DNA from: Coxiellaceae bacterium
Lineage (GTDB): Bacteria > Pseudomonadota > Gammaproteobacteria > Coxiellales > Coxiellaceae
Length of the DNA: 64,000 bases
Direction: 5' to 3'
NCBI GenBank assembly: GCA_011523685.1
Contig: WTGG01000018.1
Coordinates: forward strand, 1 to 64,000
Below are positions 27,204 through 37,098 of the stretch, in pieces. The notes under the pieces were generated by a model that saw only the letters and a program-made list of their open reading frames with translations, was not told the origin of the DNA and searched no databases. How positions within the stretch are numbered: position 1 is the stretch's first letter; every line of letters starts with the position of its first letter. The position numbers and the translations under genes are program-made.

Positions 27204-28670
27204 CTAAGACGATGACATCATTCGACGCAAGATCGGTGTTAAGGCAAAGATAATGACAGCACAAGCTAATGCTGACCAGCCCAACCCATGAAACACATGC
27301 GCAAAACTCGGGTTGCTGACTAAGGGGTTACTTGTCTCAACATCACCTAAGGCTTGATTGGAAAAAAAGCTAGCAAGGACTGCTGCGACACCAGAATTAA
27401 ATAACACCATCCCCATCATCATGCTTTGCATATTCGATGGGATGAGACGACCGACCATGGAATAACCAATCGGACTGATTAATAATTCAGCCAAAGCTAG
27501 CAACACATAGGTTGAAAACAACCATGAAAAATCCACCAGCCCGGCCTGACTAGCAAACGCAATACCAACGGGTAGGATTAATAAACCTGCAGATGACAGT
27601 GACAGCCCAACACCATATTGAATCGGCAATATATTGACAGCAGAACGATTACGATACCAGCGAAAAAATAGAGCCAATAAAGGCCCACCAAAAATAATGG
27701 TGATATTATTGATATCGGAAATCCAACCTTGTGTGATCACATAACCCATCACGTGTCGATCAACATTATCTTGGGCAAATAAGGTTAAACCCATCGGAGT
27801 CAGCTGATAGATAATCCAAAAAATTTGTGCTGCAACCAATAAAACGAGGAAAACAAAGATCTTATTTCGAACAGGTTTCTCATAAGTTAATGCCAACCTG
27901 ACAATATAAATCAGCATTGCCACAGCACCTAATAAAATCAAACCACCACTAAGCTCTGGATACTGCAACAGCTTATAAAGCACTGGCACTAAGACACAAA
28001 CGATACCAATACCCATCATTTGTCGCTGATACAACTCACTACGACGAACCTTAGCAAGAATCGAATCGCGATCATGTAAACATTTCCAGTTTATACATAA
28101 CACAATTAAAGTAATGACATTCGATGCAGCTGTCAGTAAATATAGCGTGTGATAATCACCAGATACTTGAAAAAAACCAGCCAAGGAGTTACCCAACAAG
28201 AAACCAATGTTCATCCCACTGTAGTTCCAAAGAAAGGCAGTTTCACGTCTAGAGTCTGTTGGACTGAATAATTGAGACACCAACATATTGATACACGTGA
28301 CCATGGTACCTGTGCCCACCAACATTGCCGCCATACCAATATAGAGGGTCACCAATGTTTGCAGCGATAAAAATAAGGCAGCGATCAATTGAAAAACCAC
28401 ACCAACGGCAATTAAAGCACGATAGGTAAAGAATCGCCCTGCAATAAATCCTGCAAACAGGTGTAATGCAAAATTATAAGCAAAATACACCCCGGTGATA
28501 CTATCAGCTTCCTTCCCGGTTAAACCAATTTTTTGCTTCATGTATAAAACAAGAGTGGCATACATCACGGCAAAACTCATCGTAGAGAAAATCTGCAACA
28601 AGAAGATGCAAGGAATACCCCGCGGCATGTTAAACCAACTATATTCACTGGAGATAGGGCTGGTGTTCAT
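27204..28670 (-). CDS. POT/PTR-family proton-coupled peptide transporter
   Basis: 488 residues, about 14 membrane segments (MFS fold). The stretch PRGIPCIFLLQIFSTMSFAV near the N-terminus and GVYFAYNFALHLFAGFIAG fit the peptide:H+ symporter group. The late block LALAELLISPIGYSMVGRLI with QSMMMGMVLFNSGVAA matches the POT signature region that carries the conserved Glu. The classical ExxER motif in TM1 is replaced by FSTMSFAVMY, so proton coupling may differ. Probably imports di- or tripeptides, useful for an amino-acid scavenger. AAGGA eight to nine bases before the ATG. It is downstream of galU, separated by a terminator. Confidence 0.82.
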   Translation of the reverse strand: MNTSPISSEYSWFNMPRGIPCIFLLQIFSTMSFAVMYATLVLYMKQKIGLTGKEADSITGVYFAYNFALHLFAGFIAGRFFTYRALIAVGVVFQLIAALFLSLQTLVTLYIGMAAMLVGTGTMVTCINMLVSQLFSPTDSRRETAFLWNYSGMNIGFLLGNSLAGFFQVSGDYHTLYLLTAASNVITLIVLCINWKCLHDRDSILAKVRRSELYQRQMMGIGIVCVLVPVLYKLLQYPELSGGLILLGAVAMLIYIVRLALTYEKPVRNKIFVFLVLLVAAQIFWIIYQLTPMGLTLFAQDNVDRHVMGYVITQGWISDINNITIIFGGPLLALFFRWYRNRSAVNILPIQYGVGLSLSSAGLLILPVGIAFASQAGLVDFSWLFSTYVLLALAELLISPIGYSMVGRLIPSNMQSMMMGMVLFNSGVAAVLASFFSNQALGDVETSNPLVSNPSFAHVFHGLGWSALACAVIIFALTPILRRMMSSS

Positions 28671-28698
28671 GATCAGGTTCCTTTATAGGTTCTACCTT

Positions 28699-28720
28699 AA
28701 AAAACTGTTTGTAACAAACA
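28699..28720 (-). terminator. Intrinsic terminator after galU
   Basis: On the minus strand: TGTTTG, loop TTA, CAAACA, then G and six T. It lies 13 bases past the galU stop and separates pgi-galU from the peptide transporter gene. Confidence 0.65.
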
Positions 28721-28732
28721 AAACAGCTAACT

Positions 28733-29599
28733 TTAATACTCGCAAAGCTCTGACATAAATGCTTGCAATGCGGGGCGAAGCGCCTCATCTTTAAAAGCAT
28801 AATTCATAGTTGCCTTAACCATCCCTAAACGACTACCGCAGTCATAACGCGTGCCGATAAATGGATGTGCATAAACATTATGAGCTGACAACATAGCAGA
28901 GATGGCATCCGTTAATTGCAGTTCACCCGCCACACCCGCAGAAGTTGATTCTAAATAATCAAAAATTTCTGGTGTAAAAATATAACGGCCGGCAACACCC
29001 AAGTTAGTTGGCGCCTTCTCAGGAGCTGGCTTCTCAACAATCGCATTCATGACGTGATTATCGCCTAAGGAAACAATACCGTATTTATCAGTATCTTCTG
29101 GAGCCACTTGTTCAACTGCCACAACACTAGAGCCGGTATTATTGAACACATCGACCATCTGAGATAAACACGATTGAGATGGGGTATCAATGATATCATC
29201 CGCCAATAGAACAGCGAAAGGTTGCCGGCCAACAACATGCTTAGCACGCAAAACCGCATCACCCAAACCAAGTGGAGCAGGCTGCCTGACATAAACAAAG
29301 TTCACACCCTCAGGGACAATTTGACGAACACGAGATAACACTTCATGCTTCCCAACCATCTCCAAGCGTGACTCTAACTCATAATTGGTGTCAAAATAGT
29401 CTTCGATTGCTCGCTTCGTCTGACTGGTCACAAAAACAAGCTGCTCAACCCCAGCCTCAATCGCTTCCTCAACCACATATTGAATAATGGGCTTATCGAC
29501 AATCGGTAGCATTTCTTTTGGAGATGCCTTTGTAGCCGGTAAAAAACGCGTTCCCATACCCCCTACTGGAAATACAGCAGTCTTTACACCAGATATCAT
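28733..29599 (-). CDS. galU: UTP-glucose-1-phosphate uridylyltransferase
   Basis: 288 residues. The nucleotidyltransferase motif GGMGTRFLPATKASPKEMLP is followed by VDKPIIQYVVEEAIEAG and VLLADDIID. It makes UDP-glucose for polysaccharide and LPS synthesis. It overlaps pgi by four bases, so pgi-galU form one operon that leads from fructose-6-phosphate towards sugar nucleotides; the divergent wzb-wza-wzc export genes point to the same use. Confidence 0.93.
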   Translation of the reverse strand: MISGVKTAVFPVGGMGTRFLPATKASPKEMLPIVDKPIIQYVVEEAIEAGVEQLVFVTSQTKRAIEDYFDTNYELESRLEMVGKHEVLSRVRQIVPEGVNFVYVRQPAPLGLGDAVLRAKHVVGRQPFAVLLADDIIDTPSQSCLSQMVDVFNNTGSSVVAVEQVAPEDTDKYGIVSLGDNHVMNAIVEKPAPEKAPTNLGVAGRYIFTPEIFDYLESTSAGVAGELQLTDAISAMLSAHNVYAHPFIGTRYDCGSRLGMVKATMNYAFKDEALRPALQAFMSELCEY

Positions 29600-31185
29600 G
29601 ATTCAACCTCCTCACAAGAAATCAATAACTGTTTTAATAATGAAGCTGTCGATGAATCATACGAGTGAGTCATGGTCTGATGTTGTAAATCGTGAAGTAA
29701 GCCCTTAGCCATAACCTTTCCACGTTCAACCCCCCATTGATCAAACGGGTTAATATCCCAAATCACACTCTGCACATACACCATGTGCTCATACAGTGCT
29801 AATAACGCACCCAGATGCGAAGCGTCTAAGCGTTCAAGCATGAAAAAATTACTAGGCACATTACCGGGAATTTCCTGGTGCGCATCAACGTCGTGCAAAC
29901 CTTCCATCAACACTTGGCTTTGCGCTAAGGCGTGTGCAATCAACTCTTGGTTAATACTGCCATCACTCTGCTTCTTAGGCACAATAAAATCAACCGGGAT
30001 ACAGTGAGTCCCCTGCATTAATAATTGATGAAAACTATGCTGACTATTCGTACCACTCTGCCCCCAAATCACAGCCCCCGTTGAATACTCAACTGGCTCT
30101 CCAAACTGAGTCACACGTTTACCTTGGCTTTCCATAAATAGCTGTTGCAAGTAGCGCGGCAAGCCATCTAAAAAACTACTATAAGGCACAACTAAGTGAG
30201 TGGTGGCATCTAAGAAATTTTGATACCAAATACCCAATAATGCCAATATGACCGGCATATTTTCGGGTAAAGGCGCATGCTGAAAATGCTGATCCATTGC
30301 ATGAGCGCCAGCTAATAGTTGTTTAAAAACATCAATGCCAAGCACGATAACAACGGACAAGCTAACAGCAGACCACAAGGAATAACGGCCACCCACCCAA
30401 TCCCAAATAGGCAATACGTGACTTTTATTAAAACCTTCGCGCTCTGCTTTCTGAGGGGATGCAGTAACTGCAAACCACTGAGACTGTATCAAAGACCAAT
30501 CATCTACCGCTTGCAACATCCAAGCTTTTACTTGCTCATAATTTAATAAGGTTTCTTGCGTCGTAAATGACTTAGACACCACAACCACAAGTGTTGTTGC
30601 AGGATTTAACCGTCTTAATAGCAAGTCTACATATGCCTTATCATGCGTGGATAGAAAGTGTAATGACAAACCAGATACTGCCTGAGGACTTAATGCTTCA
30701 GATAGTAATAATGGACCCAAATCCGAACCACCGATGCCTATGTTGATCACATCAGTAATCTCATCACCGTTACACCCTCGTAAGCGCCCCTCTAATACAG
30801 ACCGACTGATAGCTTCCATTTGAGATAGCGATTCATGGACAGCAACACACTCAGACTCCAAGCCATCCGGCTTCAAGCTTTCAGGGGATCTCAGTAACGT
30901 ATGTAATGCCGGTCGCTGTTCTGAGCCATTAACCTCGGCACCTGAGAACAAATTTTGTATAGCGTCTGGAACTCGTTGAATATCAGCCAGCTCGAGTAAA
31001 TGCTCGAGTGTGGATGATGTCACGCGATTTTTTGAATAATCTAACGTGATCCCACAAGCACTCAGGGAAAATTGTTTTGGACGATGACTGTCGGCAAGAA
31101 ATAGATCCTGCATAGCGATAGACTGCATTTGTTGAGAATGCTCTTGTAATGAATGCCAAATAGGCTTATTGCTTACGATACTCAT
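29596..31185 (-). CDS. pgi: Glucose-6-phosphate isomerase
   Basis: 529 residues. Signature regions are NIGIGGSDLGPLLLSEAL, then VVSKSFTTQETLLN, then WDWVGGRYSLWSAV and GTHCIPVDFI, with the terminal region VYVQSVIWDINPFDQWGVE. Interconverts glucose-6-phosphate and fructose-6-phosphate. First gene of the pgi-galU pair; the ATG at 31185 has no strong ribosome site. Slightly shorter than the E. coli enzyme (549). Confidence 0.94.
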   Translation of the reverse strand: MSIVSNKPIWHSLQEHSQQMQSIAMQDLFLADSHRPKQFSLSACGITLDYSKNRVTSSTLEHLLELADIQRVPDAIQNLFSGAEVNGSEQRPALHTLLRSPESLKPDGLESECVAVHESLSQMEAISRSVLEGRLRGCNGDEITDVINIGIGGSDLGPLLLSEALSPQAVSGLSLHFLSTHDKAYVDLLLRRLNPATTLVVVVSKSFTTQETLLNYEQVKAWMLQAVDDWSLIQSQWFAVTASPQKAEREGFNKSHVLPIWDWVGGRYSLWSAVSLSVVIVLGIDVFKQLLAGAHAMDQHFQHAPLPENMPVILALLGIWYQNFLDATTHLVVPYSSFLDGLPRYLQQLFMESQGKRVTQFGEPVEYSTGAVIWGQSGTNSQHSFHQLLMQGTHCIPVDFIVPKKQSDGSINQELIAHALAQSQVLMEGLHDVDAHQEIPGNVPSNFFMLERLDASHLGALLALYEHMVYVQSVIWDINPFDQWGVERGKVMAKGLLHDLQHQTMTHSYDSSTASLLKQLLISCEEVES

Positions 31186-31306
31186 GGGGTCAGAATTCTA
31201 ACGTAAACATTCAAAAGATACTAGGAAACTTTGTAAAACATACCAATTTAGAATCATTTAAACTAGTATACTCAAAAAATACCCATTCAGAACAAGGAAG
31301 TCGCAC

Positions 31307-31744
31307 ATGATACAATCTGTCTTAATGATATGCACTGGAAATATCTGCCGAAGTCCAATGGCTGAGTATTACTTAAAATCTCAACTTCCTTCATCATCTT
31401 CCCTAATAGTACACTCAGCAGGCGTTGGCGCTATGCAAGGTCATGCAGCTACAGATAACGCACAAACTGCTCTAAAAAAATACAATATTTACTGTGCCGA
31501 ACACCAGGGACGACAAATAACTGAAGAAATTATTAAAGAAAGTGATTTAATCCTTGCAGCAGAGAAAGTACATAAATACAATATCCTAGGTAAATTTCCA
31601 ACCGCTTGTGGCAAGGTTCACCGGCTATGTGAAAATAAGGATATTCCAGACCCATACCAACGATCATTGAGAGCGTTTGAGGAAACACTGGAAATGATAA
31701 TACAAGGATTGAACGCGTGGAATCAAAAATTCAACTGGTTTTAA
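31307..31744 (+). CDS. wzb: Low-molecular-weight protein tyrosine phosphatase, Wzb-like
   Basis: 145 residues. The active-site loop CTGNICRS (CX5RS) is at residues 9-16 and the general acid in DIPDPYQRS near residue 115. It removes phosphate from tyrosine, most likely from the Wzc kinase encoded downstream. AAGGAAG precedes the ATG. The wza-like gene starts 28 bases before its stop. Confidence 0.88.
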   Translation: MIQSVLMICTGNICRSPMAEYYLKSQLPSSSSLIVHSAGVGAMQGHAATDNAQTALKKYNIYCAEHQGRQITEEIIKESDLILAAEKVHKYNILGKFPTACGKVHRLCENKDIPDPYQRSLRAFEETLEMIIQGLNAWNQKFNWF

Positions 31745-32604
31745 AAACACTCCCTATTATTTCATTCAGCATAGCTCTCACTGCTTGCAGCACACCCGGT
31801 AGTTATTTTTCAACCACCTCCGCCACCGCACCAATCAATACTGGCACGGAAACCTACCAACCATCCATCTATCACATTGATGCAAAACTTTACGCACAAA
31901 GCATTCACTCACCAGATACCCAACAGCAAGACTGGTGGTATCAAGACAACTATGACTACACAGTAGGCCCTTCTGACATCCTTAATATTATTGTTTGGGA
32001 TCACCCTGAATTAACCACGCCAGCATTACTATCTCAAACTGCCACCAATGTCACAGGCTTAACCACTGTAGGAACCACTCAGGCGACAGACACCGTTTCT
32101 GGCACATTAATTAATGCCAAAGGAAATATCTTCTTTCCCTATGCAGGCAACCTACACGTTGCAGGAATGACAGTTGGACAAATTCGCCAATCATTAACAC
32201 GCCACCTCAGCCAATACATTAAATCACCCCAGGTAAGCGTAAGGGTTGTCGGCTTCCGCAGTAAAACCGTTCATGTCATCGGGGCCGTTAACAACACCGG
32301 CACTGTACCACTAACAGATAAACGTGTAGGCATACTCGATGCTATCGCTGCTAGTGGTGGCATAAACCCGACCACTGCGAATGTTGGGCAAATTTTTGTT
32401 GTGCGCGGTAATCAGTATCGACCTATTATTTTCACTTTAGATGCACAAAAACCAAATCATCTCTTATTAGCTGAAAAGTTTCGTCTTTACCCGAACGATA
32501 TCATTTATGTGCCAACCGCTCACATTTCTAATTGGAATGAAACCATCAACCAGTTACTGCCTAGCATTTCACTAGCCGCATACACAAAAGCACTCACGGA
32601 ATAG
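31717..32604 (+). CDS. wza: Outer-membrane polysaccharide export lipoprotein, Wza-like
   Basis: 295 residues from a GTG start that overlaps the phosphatase gene by 28 bases, with AAGGATT upstream. A lipobox LTAC at about residues 20-23 predicts lipidation. The poly_export domain (YTVGPSDILNIIVWDHPEL...) and an SLBB-like domain (VHVIGAVNNTGTVPLTDKRV) follow. It forms the outer-membrane channel for capsule or exopolysaccharide export. It is shorter than E. coli Wza (379), with one SLBB domain rather than two. Confidence 0.87.
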   Translation: MESKIQLVLKTLPIISFSIALTACSTPGSYFSTTSATAPINTGTETYQPSIYHIDAKLYAQSIHSPDTQQQDWWYQDNYDYTVGPSDILNIIVWDHPELTTPALLSQTATNVTGLTTVGTTQATDTVSGTLINAKGNIFFPYAGNLHVAGMTVGQIRQSLTRHLSQYIKSPQVSVRVVGFRSKTVHVIGAVNNTGTVPLTDKRVGILDAIAASGGINPTTANVGQIFVVRGNQYRPIIFTLDAQKPNHLLLAEKFRLYPNDIIYVPTAHISNWNETINQLLPSISLAAYTKALTE

Positions 32605-32615
32605 AGAGTTACATT

Positions 32616-34874
32616 ATGGAACAAAGCCCATCAAATAGATTTAACATACCTTCACTATCCACTGAAGAGATTGATCTTAGACAGCTCTTTAATATTCTCT
32701 GGACCAACTGGGCCTGGCTAATACTCGGCAGCGTCATTGGCTTACTGTTTGGTATTGCAATAGCGCTACGCACCACCCCTCTCTATCAATCAGCAGCACT
32801 AATGCAAATTAACGATCAAGAATCCAGTGAAAGTGTACTCAACAGTCTCTCCAGTTGGAGTAAAATGATGAGTAAAGCATCGGCGACACAAGTACAAAAT
32901 GCACTCATGCACTCTCGTTACATCCTTGGACCTGTCGCTGAAAACTTACAGCTCAACTTATCCATTACACCTCACTACCTTCCATTCATAGGAAAAAGCA
33001 TTGCCAAACTCCACAGCCAAGAGGAACTCAGCAAACCGTTCCTAGGCCTGTCATCATATGCATGGGGCGGTGAATCCGTTGAGCTTGGCTCACTCAGCTT
33101 ACCACGCAGCATGCCAACTCTTCCCTTAACATTAATCGCCGGCAAAAACCAAACCTTCAAAATCTATGATGCATCCAACAATAACCTTATCTTGTCTGGA
33201 AAAACTGGCAAAAGAGTCAGTGCGACCCCTAAAGATTATCAAGGACTGAGCATTGAAATTGACTCACTGATAGCCAATCCAGGAGCAACTTTCTCCATTG
33301 CAAAAATCCCATCACCCTACTATGCAAAAATGCTATCCGAACAACTTAAAGTCACTGATCAAGGTGACCAAACACAGAAAAACAGCTATCTACGTGAAAC
33401 AGGAGTTGTACAAGCTACCTTCACCTGGGGCAAACCTCAGCAAGCTCAAGAAATTCTCAATGCTATTATTAACACCACGCAAGAAAAAGATATTCAAAAG
33501 AAATCTCAACAAGCGGCTCAAGCATTGCAGTTTATTAATTCACAACTACCCAAAGTAAAAACAGACCTGAATCACTCAGAGAAACAACTGAATGATTACC
33601 GTTCACAGAGCAATATCCTAGACATCTCCGCTGAATCAAAAATGATGCTCACGCAACTCGTCGAGAGCCAAAATGCTTTAGAAGCACTCAAACTTGAGAA
33701 GACACAACTTCAGCAAGGATTTACAAACAAGCATCCGATCGTTATAGCTATTAATGAAAAAATACACAAGCAACAAGCCGCCCTGTCAGCATTAGAGAGC
33801 GAAGCAAAGAAATTGCCACACTCTGATCAAAAGGCCCTATCCCTGATGCGAGAAGTCAAAGTCAAAGAAACACTTTATTCAAACTTACTCTCTAAAATTC
33901 AAGAGCTCAGCGTACTACGCGCAGGAACAACTGGTGATGTTCGTATTTTAGATTATGCAACACTCCCCCTCTCACCACTACCTACTCACAAGTCCTTTAT
34001 TGTACTGGCCTCTATGTTTGCAGGCTTCACTTTAGTGGCCATTGGATTGTTAGCAAGCCACTTATTATTATCCGGTGAAATGGACCCAGAAAGCATCGAA
34101 GAACTATTAGGGATATCAGTTAATGCTGTGATTCCATTCAGCCGCGAACAACAACACTCAGTTAAAGAAGCAGAAAAAAATGATACCAAAATACCTTTGC
34201 TACGCGATATTCACTCCACTGATCCTGCTATCGAAAGCTTACGTAGCCTAAAAACCGCCTTACAACTTCACTTAACTCAAGCCAGCAACAATGTGATTGC
34301 CATACTCGGACCAAGTCCATCGGTTGGTAAGTCTTTTATTAGTTTAAATTTTGCCTCTGTACTAGCAGAATCCGGGCAACGTATACTAGTCATCGATACC
34401 GATATCCGTAAAGGACGCTGTCATAAATTCATAGAAGGATCTAGAACTCCAGGCTTGAGCGAATACCTGCAAAATAAAACATCTGCAGAGTCCGTTATTC
34501 GACCTCTTACAGATAATTGCGACTTAATCACCGCTGGTCACTACCCAAAAAATCCCACAGAATTATTATCCAGCCCTCGATTTAACGAACTATTACAGCA
34601 AGCCAGAACGCAATATAATTTAGTCGTCTTAGATACATCGCCAATTATGGCAGTAACAGACGCGCTAATTGTTAGCAAGTACTCAGGAACAAATTTCATG
34701 CTGGTTGGCCTCGGAAAAAATAACCGTAAAGAACTACAGGCCACCATCAAGCGCTGTCAACATAATCAAATCACCGTCAATGGTTTAATTTGCAACTACT
34801 TTTCGAAGAAAATTCAAAGTTATGCCTACTCTAAATATGGCTACTATTACTACTCATATAGCGACAGAAAATAA
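32616..34874 (+). CDS. wzc: Polysaccharide co-polymerase / BY-type tyrosine kinase, Wzc-like
   Basis: 752 residues. A Wzz domain with a first membrane segment (about 33-50) and a second near 450 enclose a periplasmic coiled-coil region. The cytoplasmic kinase follows: GPSPSVGKS at about 565-573 (Walker A), LVIDTDIRKG (Walker A') and LVVLDTSPI (Walker B). The C-terminus ends in a tyrosine cluster, KYGYYYYSYSDRK, the autophosphorylation tail. It controls chain length and export with the wza and wzb products. No Wzy or glycosyltransferase genes are next to it, so the polysaccharide is made elsewhere. Confidence 0.9.
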   Translation: MEQSPSNRFNIPSLSTEEIDLRQLFNILWTNWAWLILGSVIGLLFGIAIALRTTPLYQSAALMQINDQESSESVLNSLSSWSKMMSKASATQVQNALMHSRYILGPVAENLQLNLSITPHYLPFIGKSIAKLHSQEELSKPFLGLSSYAWGGESVELGSLSLPRSMPTLPLTLIAGKNQTFKIYDASNNNLILSGKTGKRVSATPKDYQGLSIEIDSLIANPGATFSIAKIPSPYYAKMLSEQLKVTDQGDQTQKNSYLRETGVVQATFTWGKPQQAQEILNAIINTTQEKDIQKKSQQAAQALQFINSQLPKVKTDLNHSEKQLNDYRSQSNILDISAESKMMLTQLVESQNALEALKLEKTQLQQGFTNKHPIVIAINEKIHKQQAALSALESEAKKLPHSDQKALSLMREVKVKETLYSNLLSKIQELSVLRAGTTGDVRILDYATLPLSPLPTHKSFIVLASMFAGFTLVAIGLLASHLLLSGEMDPESIEELLGISVNAVIPFSREQQHSVKEAEKNDTKIPLLRDIHSTDPAIESLRSLKTALQLHLTQASNNVIAILGPSPSVGKSFISLNFASVLAESGQRILVIDTDIRKGRCHKFIEGSRTPGLSEYLQNKTSAESVIRPLTDNCDLITAGHYPKNPTELLSSPRFNELLQQARTQYNLVVLDTSPIMAVTDALIVSKYSGTNFMLVGLGKNNRKELQATIKRCQHNQITVNGLICNYFSKKIQSYAYSKYGYYYYSYSDRK

Positions 34875-35041
34875 TCCCTTTCTAAGTTTCAACGGTAAGC
34901 ACAATCTCACGACATAATAGCTCGAGTGACACATTAAGAAAAAATTAACTACCTCTAAGCCATTGAAATAAACTTGCTAATTACTAAATTCCAGGGAATA
35001 ATCTAGCCTATCCCTCAAACACACACTCAAGTCTAATTCCA

Positions 35042-36838
35042 ATGGCACCACAACCAAGCAATGACAAAGACAAAGACAAAGACAAAGACAACAGCAGCAC
35101 GTCTTCTCTTTCAAGCAATTGTTCAGGAGATAATAGGGATACTGTACTACCATACAATGATACTGAAACTATCTATCATGCAACCCTATATTACACTCAA
35201 CTTTTTCGAAAAATCAGCATTCTTGTGATTACTGGTTTAGCCGCCTCAAAATCTTTCGTTCCTATAGAAGAAATCTTTGCAAATAATCTTATTAAAGCTA
35301 AAAAACCTGAAGAAATTTTTTTCTGCTATTTATTAGCCAGTCTTGGATCTATCCCAACATGGGCTTTTTACAACCGTAATGTCTCAAACTACTACCCACC
35401 TCACAAATCAAAAGATAAAACACCAGGAATCAATGGTGATCCTGAGGGACTATCTGAATCTGGCACGCAGACTGAGGAATTTTATAAAATTCCTAATGAG
35501 CAAGACCTTATATACAAAAATGAAGAAACCAGCCTACTAGCATCAAGAATATTTGGTTTTTTCTATGCTGTTTCTTCTTTCGTTATGGTTTTACAGTACT
35601 CTCCCTACTCAGGGGTTATCCGTATCTCATTAGCTGGGGGAACTTTTTTCACGAACTATGCGATTGGATACATTAAAACACCAACAGGTGTTCGAGTGTT
35701 CAACTCCCTACTAGATTTTTTTGAAGATGCAAAACACAAGTGTCTCTCATCTCCAGAAAAATACCACAGACACCGTCATCAAGAAACACGCATACGCATC
35801 ATAAGATATGCTAGCAAAGTTCTAGGCGAGCTGATCATTCCCCATAATGAACAAATATCAGACGATTCTCATACTATTTCATTGAAAATGAAAACCATGG
35901 AGGGCAACAATACTACCGAAAAAGTGTCAATAGATACCATTGATAAAGTCATTGAGAAACTAATGGCAGATGATCCATCAAACTTAATGGAAACGATTAG
36001 CCTATATGATACTCATACCCCTAGCTTGCTCATACAATTAACAATATCCTTCCTCTTTATTTGTATGGCTATTGCCGCTGTAAACTCAAACTTCGCCTCT
36101 GTTCTTGATTGGACAGAGAGCTGGACAACTTCCCTTGATAAAAAACAGGGGGGAGTACGACTAGCATTATGCTACCTTATTTCAGCATTATCATCTGTCG
36201 GGCCGCTTTGTATCAACTTATCATGGACAGGCATCGGTCTTACTGATTTTATATTAAAACAACTGGGATATCTTTCATTACAAGCTATAGGTACAAAAGA
36301 TTTAGAATCTAGCAAAAAACAAGGAAGGAACTCATGTGTTACCTTCTTTATTTATGCATCAGCATTAGGGTGCAATTTATTACAAAGCCTCCAAGGTTAC
36401 TTTTACACAGAAAAAAGCTTATCTGAACGACTTAACAACGCAATGTTTATCTACACATTAGCTGCTTGTAGTGTCGCTTTCATGTTCGCTACCAAATATG
36501 AAGCTACATTTAATCTTATTCAAAAATATACGTATTCATTCCTGGATCAGCTCAACAACTGCTTAAACATCAAGTCAAATCAAGATCTATCCTCTCTCAA
36601 TGATAAGTTATTAAGTACATCAAACTCTGAGAATAAAAAACAACAAAAAGTTTTAAAGTACGCCATTGAGCAGATAGCCAAGGACACACTCGAACTATAC
36701 CCGAAATCAAAAGATGAGTTACAAACCTGCTTTTCAAAAGAACAACCCCTATCTGCCCTTGCCTCAGGCGTCTTTGAAGTACAAAAAAACTATCGAGAAG
36801 ACTCTTGTTATGATGCTGGTTTGTCAGCTAACGCTTGA
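35042..36838 (+). CDS. Large polytopic membrane protein, unknown family
   Basis: 598 residues. The N-terminus is polar and low-complexity, with Lys-Asp repeats coded by four copies of GACAAA, then Ser-rich sequence. About seven hydrophobic segments follow in two groups: near 57-75, 88-105 and 170-215, and near 325-345, 375-400, 430-450 and 465-480. The central loop (about 220-320) and the C-terminal 110 residues are hydrophilic and helical. I do not recognise it. No good Shine-Dalgarno before the ATG. It is not in an obvious operon: 167 bases after wzc and 260 before the oxidoreductase. Could be a host-interaction membrane protein, but that is inference. Confidence 0.6.
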   Translation: MAPQPSNDKDKDKDKDNSSTSSLSSNCSGDNRDTVLPYNDTETIYHATLYYTQLFRKISILVITGLAASKSFVPIEEIFANNLIKAKKPEEIFFCYLLASLGSIPTWAFYNRNVSNYYPPHKSKDKTPGINGDPEGLSESGTQTEEFYKIPNEQDLIYKNEETSLLASRIFGFFYAVSSFVMVLQYSPYSGVIRISLAGGTFFTNYAIGYIKTPTGVRVFNSLLDFFEDAKHKCLSSPEKYHRHRHQETRIRIIRYASKVLGELIIPHNEQISDDSHTISLKMKTMEGNNTTEKVSIDTIDKVIEKLMADDPSNLMETISLYDTHTPSLLIQLTISFLFICMAIAAVNSNFASVLDWTESWTTSLDKKQGGVRLALCYLISALSSVGPLCINLSWTGIGLTDFILKQLGYLSLQAIGTKDLESSKKQGRNSCVTFFIYASALGCNLLQSLQGYFYTEKSLSERLNNAMFIYTLAACSVAFMFATKYEATFNLIQKYTYSFLDQLNNCLNIKSNQDLSSLNDKLLSTSNSENKKQQKVLKYAIEQIAKDTLELYPKSKDELQTCFSKEQPLSALASGVFEVQKNYREDSCYDAGLSANA

Positions 36839-37098
36839 TTTTTCAGAATACAAAATGCCTATTTACGCTTTCCTAAAAAAATAATGCCTACTTAAGGTTT
36901 TAAAGTCTAAGATCGCGATATGAAAAAATGGCTATCTATAAGATTAATAGGGAATTATATTGAAAATTGTCTATCCTCTCATATGTTACCCATTCAAACC
37001 CCCATCATTAAAACCCATACAATTCATGTTACAATGTCGAAAATTGTTCAAATCACACTGAAGAATCACCGTAGCCAGCAGCTACAAAGAGAACAAGC

